DNA of 64,000 nt from Ectothiorhodospiraceae bacterium (lineage in GTDB: Bacteria > Pseudomonadota > Gammaproteobacteria > Nitrococcales > Aquisalimonadaceae): NCBI GenBank assembly GCA_003565775.1, contig PXAT01000161.1:44005-108004 (forward strand), in the 5' to 3' direction. A program made the position numbers and the translations under genes. Position 1 is the first letter of the stretch. Every line of letters begins with the position of its first letter. Below the pieces are notes generated by a model. That model searched no databases and had not been told where the DNA came from. It saw nothing but the letters and a program-made list of their open reading frames with translations. This document shows positions 1 to 9,382 of this stretch, piece by piece.

Positions 1-602
<602 letters not shown>

Positions 603-1475
603 TCAGTGCCGGTTACCGGCGGCCAGTCGGGCGCGCCGGCGATACTCTCGCAGCTCCTCACGCAGATGCTCGACCGCCTGGCTGGTAAGATCACAGCGCT
701 GCTGATCCAGCACCTGCCCGCCGAGCAGATCGGCCAGCCGGCGCGCCGTCTCGAGCATCTTCTCGAATGCGGTCAGGCCATCGAACGGACCGGGCAGTTG
801 CAGGAAGAACACCACACCGGGGGTTTCCAGCCGGTCCACGGTCTGCAGATCGAAGGTTCCGGGTTCGAGCATGTTGGCCACGCTGTAGAGCGGGGTCGCG
901 CCACTGTGCGCATCGACGATGGCATGAAAAATGTCATGCATGCCGTGCTGCAGGCCGACCCGCTCCAGCGCATCCACCAGCGGCGGGCCGGTGAACACAT
1001 AGCCTTCACCGGCAGTGACATGCAGAACCACCAGCTTTTCACCGGCATCCTGCCAGGCCGGATCGGCCTCCAGTTCACGGCCGGCGGCGTATTTCGGTTC
1101 GTCGGTCGGGGTCCGCGAGTCCCGGGACTCGCGCGATTGCCCGGTGACCGGGCGCACCCGCGGCGCCGACACCGTCTGCTGGGGGTCATCCCAGTCAACC
1201 GGAAACGGCCCGTCGTCACTGGAGATCGACAGATCCATGTCGGGCTCGTCGCCCATGTCCGGGTCGTCGATCACCAGGTCATCCAGGTCGCGCAGGGCCA
1301 CGTCCACGTCCCGCTCACTGCGCCGGCTTCGTGCCGGCGTGTCACGGCGCCAACTGTTCCGCGACGGAAGCTGCAGGCGCCCCTCCTTCCAGCGAAAGTA
1401 GCCATAGAGACCGGCAATCACGGCCAGCCCGACAATCAGCAATATCCAGCGCAGCGCATCCATAAAGCCTGTCAT
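603..1475 (-). CDS. zipA: Cell division protein ZipA
   Basis: A 290-residue protein with one N-terminal membrane helix (about residues 9-28), a strongly acidic Asp-rich linker (about 50-125) and a globular C-terminal ZipA domain (about 150-285). ZipA anchors FtsZ filaments to the inner membrane early in divisome assembly. The C-terminal domain shows the family features AGEGYVFTGPPLVDALERVG, LYSVANMLEPGTFD and GVVFFLQLPGP. Its place between smc and ligA supports the call. The unusually acidic linker differs from the Pro/Gln-rich linker of enteric ZipA and fits a halophilic proteome (inference). Confidence 0.93.
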   Translation of the reverse strand: MTGFMDALRWILLIVGLAVIAGLYGYFRWKEGRLQLPSRNSWRRDTPARSRRSERDVDVALRDLDDLVIDDPDMGDEPDMDLSISSDDGPFPVDWDDPQQTVSAPRVRPVTGQSRESRDSRTPTDEPKYAAGRELEADPAWQDAGEKLVVLHVTAGEGYVFTGPPLVDALERVGLQHGMHDIFHAIVDAHSGATPLYSVANMLEPGTFDLQTVDRLETPGVVFFLQLPGPFDGLTAFEKMLETARRLADLLGGQVLDQQRCDLTSQAVEHLREELREYRRRARLAAGNRH

Positions 1476-1549
1476 TCCCCCGAGTTTCCGGCCATTGTCG
1501 TCGCGCCCCGGTAAACCACCGGGTCATTATGTCCGACAGCGTATCGCCG

Positions 1550-4500
1550 TCAGGCATCCACCATTTCGGCCGCCTCATCCACATCCACAGCCACCAGCCT
1601 GGAAACGCCCGGCTCGTGCATGGTGACGCCCATCAGATGCGAGGCGATTTCCATGGTGCTCTTGTTGTGCGTAATGAACACGAACTGTACTCGCTTGGAC
1701 ATCTCCTGCACCAGTTGACAGAACCGCCCGACATTCGCTTCATCCAGCGGCGCGTCGACCTCGTCGAGCATGCAGAACGGCGCCGGATTGAGCGCGAAGA
1801 TGGCGAAGATCATCGCAACCGCGGTCATGGCCTTCTCGCCACCGGACAGCAGGTGGATCGTGCTGATCCGCTTGCCCGGCGGACGCGCCAGGATACTGAC
1901 CCCGGTATCCAGCAGATCCTCGCCGGTCAGTTCCAGATAGGCTTCGCCGCCGCCGAACAGCCGCGGATACATGTCGCTGAGTCCGGCGTTGACCCGATCG
2001 AAGGTGTCCCGGAAGCGTAGACGGGTCTCGCGGTCGATGCGCCGCATGGCGCTCTCCAGCGTCTCCAGCGCCTCGTCGAGGTCGGCGTGCTGCTCGCCGA
2101 GATAGGTATCACGCTCGGCCAGCGCCGCATGCTCCTCGATCGCAGCCAGGTTGATGCTGCCGAGCCGGCTGATGCGGTCCTCGGTCTCCGACAGGCGCTT
2201 GAGCCAGGCCTCCTCGGTGGCGGACTCCGGCAGTTCCGCCTGCACCGCCTCAAGGTCGCGCTCGGTGTCGTCGAACTGCTCCAGCAGGGTCTGGCGCCGG
2301 GTGCGTTGTTCCTGGTGCTTGAGTCGCGCCGCCTCCAGGCTGGTGCGTAGTTCCTCGGCCCGGGTCTCGGCGCTCAGTCGCTGCTGGTCGAGTTCACGCA
2401 GTTGCTGCTCGACCGCGCCCGCCTGCTGCCGGGCTTCGGTCAGGGCCGTCTCGGCCTCGCTCCGCCGGAGCAGGGCCTGTTCGCGCTCCTGTTCCAGGTC
2501 GACCGTGGGATCGCCATCGGCCGCCGTGGCCTGTTCCAGCTCCGCGGCCCGGCCTTGCAGGCGTTGCTGCTGACTGAGCAGTCGACCGACCTGCTCCTCC
2601 AGCGATGCGGTGACCGTGCGCGCCTCGCGCAGTTTCAACGCCAGCTGATGACGGGCCTCGCGGCGTTCCCGCAGGATCGCAGCGGCAGCATCCACGGCTT
2701 GCTGCGCTTCGGTCCGTTCCTGCTGCAGGCGCTCGCGTTCCTGCTCCAGCCCCTCGCCCTGATCCAGCGCCTCCTGCAGCCGCCGACGCGCGGCCTCGAG
2801 ACGCTCGCGCGCCTCCTGGCGCTGCTCGGCGATATCCTCCTGCTCGCCGTCCAGTCGCTCCAGCCGTTCGCGCATGGCCTCCAGGCGTTGCTCCAGACTC
2901 TGTCGGCGTGCGCGGACCCGGGTCAGAGCCTCGCTCTGTTCGGTCTGTTGCTCGCGGCTCTCCTGCAACAGGGCTTCTGCGCGCTCACGCTGCTGACGCA
3001 GGCTCCTGCCTGCTTCCTGCATTTCGGCGACGGCCGTACCGGCGGTGGCAATGGCGCCGGCCAGTTCGTCCAGTTCGCGCTGTCGCAACAAGGTACCGTC
3101 ACGGGCCCCGCTGGCCGCGGTCCAGCGCATCCAGCGCGGGCCAAGCCAGTGGCCCTCGACCGTGACCAGGGATTCGCCCGCCGTCAGACGATGCCGCAGG
3201 GCCAGGGCCTGATCGAGGCTCTCGGCACAGTAGACATGGGCCAGCAGCTCGGCCGCGGGCCAGTCCGCCCGCACCCGCTCGGCGAGGGTCGGCAGATCCA
3301 GGCGATGGTGGGCCGGGACGGCCGCAACGGCGGTGTCCACCAGGGTCAGGCCGCCGCGCTCGAGCGCGGCCAGCGCGACTGCGGCCTCCTGGTTCAGCGG
3401 ACCGCAGACCGCCTGCAAACGGTCCTCCAGCACCCGTTCCACGGCATGCTCCCAGCCGGCGTCCACCTCGATCTGCCGCGCCAGCCGCGGGGCGTCCTCC
3501 AGGCCCAGCGTCCGCAGCATCGCGGTCACTGCGCCATCGCTGTCGCCGAGACTGTCCTGCTGCAATGTCTCCAGCGACTGCCGCCGGGCCTCGAGGCGCT
3601 GCAATTCCCCCTGCTGCTGCTGTAGCGCATCGGACTGTTCCTGTATCGCGTCACGCAGCTCGGCCAGACCGGCCTCGTGCTCCGTCAGTGCCTCGGTCAG
3701 GATTTCACGCCGGCGCTGGTGCTCGGTCTCGTCCTGAGCCAGCTGAGCCAGTTCCCGTTCCAGCGGCGCCGGCTCCAGTTCCTCGCGCTCCTGCTCCAGA
3801 CGCTGCCGCCGCCGGCGCAGTTGCTCATCCTGCTCCTCGAACTGCTCGATGCGGGTGCGCTCGATCTCGGCCTGGCGCACCGACTCCGCGACCCGCGCAT
3901 TGAACTGTTCCCAGGCCTTCTGCCACGCCTCCAGATCCCCGCGGCAGGCCTCCAGCGAGGCCACGGCCTGCTCCTCGGCCGCGGTCGCCGCGGCCAGTTC
4001 CGGCTCCAGACTCTGCAGGCGCTGCCGGAGAGCGGCCTGCTTTTCCTGATCCTGGCGCAGATTCTGCTGCAACTCCTCCAGCGCCTTGCGATTGGCATCC
4101 TGCTCCTCGCTTCGACGGCGCTGCAGATCACGATGGTGGGCGATCTGCTGTTCGATGCGGGCGATATCGCTGCCGAGCTGGTAATAGCGCCCCTGCACCG
4201 CATTCAGTGCTTCACTGCTTTCCGTTTGCCGCTCGCGGGTCGCAGTCAGATCACGTTCGGCCCGGCGCTGAGTCGTGATCACCGCCTCCAGGGCGTTCTG
4301 CCGCTGCCGCAGATCCTGCTCGCCATCCGCCACCGCCCGACCCATCCCGCGCAGGCGCAGCGCCAGCAGCTGGGCGCGCAGACTCCGCTCCTCGGTCTTC
4401 AACTCCCTGTAGCGCTCGGCGGTGCGTGCCTGCCGACTGAGCTTCTCGAGCTGCCGACTGACCTCCTCGCGCACATCGTTGAGCCGGTCCATGTTCTCGC

Positions 4501-5062
4501 GGGTATCGCGGATGCGGCGCTCGGTCTCGCGTCGGCGCTCCTTGTACAGCGAGATACCGGCGGCCTCCTCCAGATACACCCGAAGCTCCTCGGGCTTGGC
4601 CTCGATGATCCGCGAGATCATGCCCTGCTCGATAATCGCGTAACTGCGCGGGCCGAGACCGGTGCCGAGGAACACGTCGGTGACATCACGCCGCCGACAG
4701 CGGGCACCATTGAGGAAATACTGGGACTGGGCCTCGCGATTGACCTGCCGCTTGACCGAGATCTCGGCGTAACTCGCATACTTGCCGCCGAGCCCGCCAT
4801 CGCTGTTGTCGAACACCAGTTCGATGGAGGCCTGACCGACCGGCTTGCGGCTCCCGGACCCGTTGAAGATGACGTCGGTCATCGACTCGCCGCGCAGGTG
4901 GCGAGCGGAACTCTCGCCCATGACCCAGCGCACCGCGTCGATAACGTTGGACTTGCCACAGCCGTTGGGGCCGACAATGCCGACCAGTTGACCGGGCAGG
5001 TGCACCGCTGTGGGATCGACAAAGGACTTGAAACCGGCGAGTCGGATTGTCTTCAGCCGCAT
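1550..5062 (-). CDS. smc: Chromosome segregation ATPase SMC
   Basis: A full-length 1170-residue SMC protein, the family's usual size, that condenses and segregates chromosomes with ScpA/ScpB. Walker A is GPNGCGKS at residues 31-38. The ABC signature LLSGGEKA and Walker B CMLDEVDAPLD are near the C-terminus. Between the heads are two long Glu/Arg/Gln-rich coiled coils with a hinge domain roughly at 500-650. The start ATG at 5062 gives the standard N-terminus MRLKTIRLAGFKSFVDPT. The gene is divergent from gluQRS and followed downstream by zipA and ligA. An SMC type here, rather than MukB, fits a non-enteric gammaproteobacterium. No defects are seen. Confidence 0.98.
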   Translation of the reverse strand: MRLKTIRLAGFKSFVDPTAVHLPGQLVGIVGPNGCGKSNVIDAVRWVMGESSARHLRGESMTDVIFNGSGSRKPVGQASIELVFDNSDGGLGGKYASYAEISVKRQVNREAQSQYFLNGARCRRRDVTDVFLGTGLGPRSYAIIEQGMISRIIEAKPEELRVYLEEAAGISLYKERRRETERRIRDTRENMDRLNDVREEVSRQLEKLSRQARTAERYRELKTEERSLRAQLLALRLRGMGRAVADGEQDLRQRQNALEAVITTQRRAERDLTATRERQTESSEALNAVQGRYYQLGSDIARIEQQIAHHRDLQRRRSEEQDANRKALEELQQNLRQDQEKQAALRQRLQSLEPELAAATAAEEQAVASLEACRGDLEAWQKAWEQFNARVAESVRQAEIERTRIEQFEEQDEQLRRRRQRLEQEREELEPAPLERELAQLAQDETEHQRRREILTEALTEHEAGLAELRDAIQEQSDALQQQQGELQRLEARRQSLETLQQDSLGDSDGAVTAMLRTLGLEDAPRLARQIEVDAGWEHAVERVLEDRLQAVCGPLNQEAAVALAALERGGLTLVDTAVAAVPAHHRLDLPTLAERVRADWPAAELLAHVYCAESLDQALALRHRLTAGESLVTVEGHWLGPRWMRWTAASGARDGTLLRQRELDELAGAIATAGTAVAEMQEAGRSLRQQRERAEALLQESREQQTEQSEALTRVRARRQSLEQRLEAMRERLERLDGEQEDIAEQRQEARERLEAARRRLQEALDQGEGLEQERERLQQERTEAQQAVDAAAAILRERREARHQLALKLREARTVTASLEEQVGRLLSQQQRLQGRAAELEQATAADGDPTVDLEQEREQALLRRSEAETALTEARQQAGAVEQQLRELDQQRLSAETRAEELRTSLEAARLKHQEQRTRRQTLLEQFDDTERDLEAVQAELPESATEEAWLKRLSETEDRISRLGSINLAAIEEHAALAERDTYLGEQHADLDEALETLESAMRRIDRETRLRFRDTFDRVNAGLSDMYPRLFGGGEAYLELTGEDLLDTGVSILARPPGKRISTIHLLSGGEKAMTAVAMIFAIFALNPAPFCMLDEVDAPLDEANVGRFCQLVQEMSKRVQFVFITHNKSTMEIASHLMGVTMHEPGVSRLVAVDVDEAAEMVDA

Positions 5063-5123
5063 GCAGCATCACCGGTAAGGAAGGCGCTCGGAAAATCGGA
5101 TGCATGACCCGACGCAAGCGCTC

Positions 5124-5151
5124 ATTATCCTGACCGCTCCGGCGCATGCAA
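5124..5151 (-). promoter_or_regulatory. Candidate sigma-70 promoter for smc
   Basis: On the minus strand, TTGCAT (5151-5146) and GATAAT (5129-5124) are separated by 16 bases in the divergent smc-gluQRS spacer. The -10 matches consensus in five of six positions and the -35 is weaker. The leader to the smc ATG would be about 55 bases. Confidence 0.45.
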
Positions 5152-5175
5152 AGGGACGCATGCGATACTGCGGCA

Positions 5176-6129
5176 ATGAGCGCCAGCCACACTCCGGACA
5201 CTGCCCCCCGACCCGCTTTGCCCTACCGCGGCCGCTTTGCGCCGAGTCCGACGGGCCCGCTGCATGCCGGCTCGCTGCTGAGCGCCGTCTGCAGCTTTCT
5301 GGAGGCCCGTCGGCATGATGGCCGCTGGCAGGTGCGGATCGACGACATTGATCCGCCACGGGAAGTCGCCGGTGCCGCCGATGCGATCCTGCGCAGCCTC
5401 GACGCCCACGGCCTGCATGCCGACGACAGCATCGTCTTTCAGAGCCGACGACAGGCTGCGTATCTGGGCGCTCTGGATCGCCTGCGCGATGCGGGGGTGC
5501 TGTTCCCCTGTGCGTGCTCGCGACGCGAACTGAGAGCCCGCGCGACAGCGGGCCCCAACGGACCACTCTACCCCGGGACCTGTCGCGACGGCTTGCCGCC
5601 AGGCCGCGAGGCGCGGGCCTGGCGCTTGCGCGTGAATCAGGCCGAGGACCTGTTCGAGGATCGTTTTCAGGGTCTTGTCCGGACCCGCCTGGCAGAGACG
5701 GTCGGGGATTTCGTGGTCCGTCGGGCGGACGGGCTGCTGGCCTACAATCTCGCTGCTGCCGTGGATGACGGCAGCAGCGACATCAGCCACGTCATTCGCG
5801 GCCACGACCTGCTCTGGTGCACACCGCCGCAGCGTCTGATCCAGCGGGCACTGGGGCTGCGTTCCCCGGAGTACGGGCATCTGCCGGTGCTGGTGGATCT
5901 GCAGGGGCAAAAACTCAGCAAGCAACAGGGGGCGCCCGCACTGGACGACCGCTCGGCGCCGGCCAACCTGTGGCTGGCGTTGCAGCGGCTGCAGCAGGAG
6001 CCGCCGCCAGCCCTGCGCCGCGCCTCGCTGGCAACCCTCTGGCAATGGGCGCATGCGCACTGGACACCGGATCGTCTGCTGGGACAGGAGACCATCCGGA
6101 TCGATCACGACGAGGCCATCGGCGACTGA
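5176..6129 (+). CDS. gluQ: Glutamyl-Q tRNA(Asp) synthetase GluQRS
   Basis: A 317-residue paralogue of the glutamyl-tRNA synthetase catalytic core. GluQRS activates glutamate without tRNA and attaches it to queuosine at position 34 of tRNA-Asp. The class I HIGH-like motif is seen as PSPTGPLHAGSL (residues 23-34) and the KMSKS-like motif as KLSKQ. A zinc-site pattern CAC...YPGTC lies in between. The protein ends soon after the catalytic core and has no anticodon-binding domain, which separates it from GltX. The ATG at 5176 was chosen because the extra residues possible upstream are not family-like. The gene is alone here; in many relatives it sits beside dksA. Confidence 0.93.
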   Translation: MSASHTPDTAPRPALPYRGRFAPSPTGPLHAGSLLSAVCSFLEARRHDGRWQVRIDDIDPPREVAGAADAILRSLDAHGLHADDSIVFQSRRQAAYLGALDRLRDAGVLFPCACSRRELRARATAGPNGPLYPGTCRDGLPPGREARAWRLRVNQAEDLFEDRFQGLVRTRLAETVGDFVVRRADGLLAYNLAAAVDDGSSDISHVIRGHDLLWCTPPQRLIQRALGLRSPEYGHLPVLVDLQGQKLSKQQGAPALDDRSAPANLWLALQRLQQEPPPALRRASLATLWQWAHAHWTPDRLLGQETIRIDHDEAIGD

Positions 6130-6142
6130 CCGAGCCGGGCCC

Positions 6143-6163
6143 ATCGCTGGTCTCTCCGGCGAT
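6143..6163 (+). other. Hairpin after gluQRS
   Basis: ATCGCTGG and CCGGCGAT form an 8-bp stem (one G-T pair) around TCTCT, 13 bases after the gluQRS stop. No T-tract follows, so a factor-independent terminator is not established. Confidence 0.3.
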
Positions 6164-6247
6164 CAGATGCTACCTTCAGTAACAAACAAAGACTGATGCG
6201 GAGGTCGCGTCGGACAAAATGTCGTTCCGGACGGAGAGAGACGGACT

Positions 6248-6445
6248 ATGGCCCAGCCAACCGAGCAGGGGCCCGGCGCTGCCAGCGTCCTGCTGTTCCT
6301 GTTTGCACTGTTCCTGATCGCGTCGCCGTTCGCCACCTGGTGGATGCAGTTGCCGGCGCCCTGGTATGTCCCCTACCTCCTCTGGCTCCTGATCATCGGC
6401 CTCAGCTGGAACGTGGTCCGTCGCACCCGACGCCATGGAGATTGA
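6248..6445 (+). CDS. Small two-helix membrane protein, partner of the symporter-like kinase
   Basis: A 65-residue protein with two predicted membrane helices (about residues 12-30 and 37-55) joined by a short PAPWYVP turn and ending in an Arg-rich cytoplasmic tail. The ATG at 6248 is preceded by a GGAGAGAG ribosome-binding site. Its last 11 bases overlap the start of the following kinase gene, which implies translational coupling. By size, topology and position it resembles the small subunits (DUF485/DUF4212-like) that accompany sodium:solute symporters. A second protein of the same kind precedes the other symporter-like kinase at 14805. The function is inferred from context only. Confidence 0.7.
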   Translation: MAQPTEQGPGAASVLLFLFALFLIASPFATWWMQLPAPWYVPYLLWLLIIGLSWNVVRRTRRHGD

Positions 6446-9377
6446 TCTCACCACGCTCTCGATCAGTGCCATTCTCTACCTGCTGCTGCTGTTCCTGATC
6501 GCGCATGCAGTTGAGCGGCGCTGGCTGCCGGCCCGGCTGGTACGCCATCCGGCGGTCTACGTCCTGTCGCTGGGCGTCTACGCCACCTCATGGAGCTACT
6601 ACGGCAGTGTCGGCTTTGCCGAACAGCAGGGCTTGCTGTTCCTCACCATCTACCTCGGTGTGACCCTCGCGTTCGTGCTGACGCCGGTGCTGCTGATGCC
6701 GATCCTGCGACTGAGCCGCACCTATCAGCTCACCTCGGTGGCCGATCTGTTCGCGTTCCGCTTCAACAGCCAGCCCGTGGGGGTACTTGTCACCCTGCTG
6801 ATGCTGGCCGGCGTGCTGCCCTACATCGCCTTGCAGATCAGGGCGGTGACCGAGTCCACGGTGGTGCTGAGCCAGGATTCGTCGCCGCAGGTTCTGGCCT
6901 TCTGGTTCGTCATCATCGTCAGCCTGTTCGCGATCATTTTCGGCGCCCGTCATGTCACGCCGCGTGAAAAGCATGAAGGCATGGTGGTGGCCATTGCCTT
7001 CGAATCGCTGATGAAACTGCTCGCTCTGCTGCTGGTGACCGGCGTCGCCGTCTACCAGGCATTCGGCGGGCTCGGCGGCATGCAACAACACCTGAGCGAG
7101 AACCCCGAACTGGTGCGTGATCTCTACAAGCCGGCCGGCGAAGGGGCCTGGGCCAGCCTGCTGGTGCTGGCCTTCGCCGCCGGCTTCCTGCTACCGCGCC
7201 AGTTTCACATGCTGTTCACCGAGAACGTGAAACCGCGCCATCTGTATACCGCCAGTTGGGCCTTTCCCCTCTATCTGCTGGCCCTGACGCTGGTCATCCC
7301 CCCGATCCTCTGGTCGGCCCAGGTGCTGCAGGCGGATACCTCGCCGGACTACCACGTGCTCGGACTGAGCCTGGCCAGCGGTTCGCCGACTCTGGCCATC
7401 ATCGCCTATCTCGGCGGTATTTCGGCCGCCAGTGCCATGATCGTGGTGTCGACGCTGGCAATCTCGTCGATGGCTCTCAACCATCTGCTGCTGCCGATGG
7501 CCGGACTGCAGCCACAGCATGATCTCTACGGTGCGCTGCGCTGGACACGCCGGGCCCTGATTGCCCTGGTGATTGCCGCCGGTTACGTATTCTATCTGCT
7601 GATGGAAGCCGGCACCGGCCTGGTCGGCTGGGGCCTGATTTCGTTTCTTGCCATGGCCCAACTGCTACCGGGCATTCTCGGGCTGCTTTTCTGGTCGCGC
7701 GCCACGGCTCACGGCTTCATCGCCGGCCTGCTCGCCGGCACGGCAGTCTGGGCCCTTACCGCCCTGTTGCCGCCGCTGACCGGGCAGAGCGCGCTGACCT
7801 GGTTCGGTCTCGCTGCGGACGGCTCGCCCGGCTCGACCGAGATGTACCAGTCGGCCACCTTCTGGTCGCTCAGTCTGAACGCCATCCTGTTCGTGCTGGT
7901 GTCGCTGCTGAGCCGTCAGAGCGAGGCCGAACGGGAAGCCGCCAGCGCCTGCCGGGAACTGACCCCGGCTCTGCCCAGCGGCGATCTGCGTGCGGCATCG
8001 CCACAGCAATTCATCGACCGACTGGCGGCGGTCATGGGCAACAACACGGCCACCGCCGAAGTCCAGCGCGCACTGAGTGATCTGGGCATGCACCGGGACG
8101 AGGACCGCCCCGGCGCCCTGCATGATCTGCGGGTCCGCATCCAGCGCAATCTGTCCGGCATGATGGGGCCGGTCCTGGCCCGCATGATAGTCGATCACCA
8201 GCTGGAGCTGCAGACCGTCGACGCCAACGCTCAGGCCCAGAACGTTCGGCTGATCGAGGATCGGCTGGAGACGTCCAGCACACGCCTGCGCGGTCTCGCG
8301 GCGGAGCTGGATCGCCTGCGACGCTATCACCGGCAGATCATCGAGGATCTGCCGGTGGGCGTCTGCGCGCTGGCGCATGGCAACCGGCTGGTGCGCTGGA
8401 ATCCGGCCATTGCCCGCCTCACCGGCATACCGCTGGCGGATGTTATCGGTCGTCGCCTGGACGAACTGCCCGCTCCCTGGGGTGCCCTGCTGAACGAGTT
8501 TCTCAATGGCGACGAGGATCACTGGCACAAGCAACAGGTGCAGGAACCCGGGCAGACCCGCTGGTACAGCCTGCACAAGGCAAGCATCGAGGAGCCGGGA
8601 CGACACCGCAGCGGTGACACGGTACTGCTGATCGAGGACTTCACCGACCTTCAGGTCCTGGAAAAGGAACTGGCTCACAGCGAGCGCCTGGCATCCATCG
8701 GCCGGCTGGCCGCAGGGGTCGCGCACGAGATCGGCAACCCCATCACCAGTATCAGCTGCCTGGCCCAGGAACTGCGCGAAGGGGACGACCCGCAGCAGGC
8801 CCGCGACTACGCCGAAGACATCCTCGACCAGGCCCAGCGCATCAACAACATCGTGCAGAGCCTGGTGCGCTATGCCCACGGCGGCAGCCCGCTGTCGGAA
8901 GACCCCCTGCAACCGGTCAATCTGCACGATACCGTGGCCGAAGCGACCCGCCTGACCATGCTCAGCCGCCGGGCACGCGACATGCGTTTCGAGAACCGGA
9001 TCCCGGTGGACATGCAGGTTCGCGCCAAACCGCAGCCTCTGGTGCAGGTCTTCGTCAATCTTTTCAGCAATGCCGCCGATGCCTGTCGCGATCGTGACGA
9101 CGGGCGTGTCAGCCTGAGCAGCGACAGTCAACGGGAACAGGTCTGCATCCGCGTTCGCGACAACGGTTGCGGTATCGAGCCGGGGGCCATGGCGCGGGTG
9201 CTGGAACCGTTCTACACCACCAAACAGCCGGGCAAGGGCACCGGCCTCGGGCTGCCGCTGGTCTACAACATCATCCGCGACTGTGGCGGGCGGCTCGATA
9301 TCGACAGCGACGCGAGCGGCACCACCGTCAGTCTGACGCTCAAGCTGGCGTCGGAAGACACGACAGAGGAGGCCTAG
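6435..9377 (+). CDS. Sodium:solute symporter-like sensor histidine kinase with PAS domain (CrbS/MxtR-like)
   Basis: A 980-residue membrane sensor. Residues 1 to about 490 are a sodium:solute symporter (SLC5) type multi-helix domain with YATSWSYYGSVG, HEGMVVAIAFES and LLPRQFHMLFTEN. A cytoplasmic linker follows, then a PAS domain (about 632-740) and a HisKA domain with phospho-accepting His764 in AAGVAHEIGNP. The ATP-binding domain has FVNLFSNAADAC, RDNGCGIEPG and GKGTGLGLPL. The His box is of the NtrB type, matching the NtrC-type regulator encoded 5 bases downstream. There is no fused receiver domain. The architecture is that of CrbS/MxtR, which sense acetate-related signals and control acs in Vibrio and Pseudomonas (family knowledge). 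The ligand here is unknown; acetate or another short-chain acid is inferred from the nearby acs gene. Confidence 0.9.
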   Translation: MEIDLTTLSISAILYLLLLFLIAHAVERRWLPARLVRHPAVYVLSLGVYATSWSYYGSVGFAEQQGLLFLTIYLGVTLAFVLTPVLLMPILRLSRTYQLTSVADLFAFRFNSQPVGVLVTLLMLAGVLPYIALQIRAVTESTVVLSQDSSPQVLAFWFVIIVSLFAIIFGARHVTPREKHEGMVVAIAFESLMKLLALLLVTGVAVYQAFGGLGGMQQHLSENPELVRDLYKPAGEGAWASLLVLAFAAGFLLPRQFHMLFTENVKPRHLYTASWAFPLYLLALTLVIPPILWSAQVLQADTSPDYHVLGLSLASGSPTLAIIAYLGGISAASAMIVVSTLAISSMALNHLLLPMAGLQPQHDLYGALRWTRRALIALVIAAGYVFYLLMEAGTGLVGWGLISFLAMAQLLPGILGLLFWSRATAHGFIAGLLAGTAVWALTALLPPLTGQSALTWFGLAADGSPGSTEMYQSATFWSLSLNAILFVLVSLLSRQSEAEREAASACRELTPALPSGDLRAASPQQFIDRLAAVMGNNTATAEVQRALSDLGMHRDEDRPGALHDLRVRIQRNLSGMMGPVLARMIVDHQLELQTVDANAQAQNVRLIEDRLETSSTRLRGLAAELDRLRRYHRQIIEDLPVGVCALAHGNRLVRWNPAIARLTGIPLADVIGRRLDELPAPWGALLNEFLNGDEDHWHKQQVQEPGQTRWYSLHKASIEEPGRHRSGDTVLLIEDFTDLQVLEKELAHSERLASIGRLAAGVAHEIGNPITSISCLAQELREGDDPQQARDYAEDILDQAQRINNIVQSLVRYAHGGSPLSEDPLQPVNLHDTVAEATRLTMLSRRARDMRFENRIPVDMQVRAKPQPLVQVFVNLFSNAADACRDRDDGRVSLSSDSQREQVCIRVRDNGCGIEPGAMARVLEPFYTTKQPGKGTGLGLPLVYNIIRDCGGRLDIDSDASGTTVSLTLKLASEDTTEEA

Positions 9378-9382
9378 GAATC

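Noticed and set aside
3677..5107. Long plus-strand open frame opposite smc
   Set aside because: It is the antisense of the SMC coiled coil, Leu-rich and without domain features.
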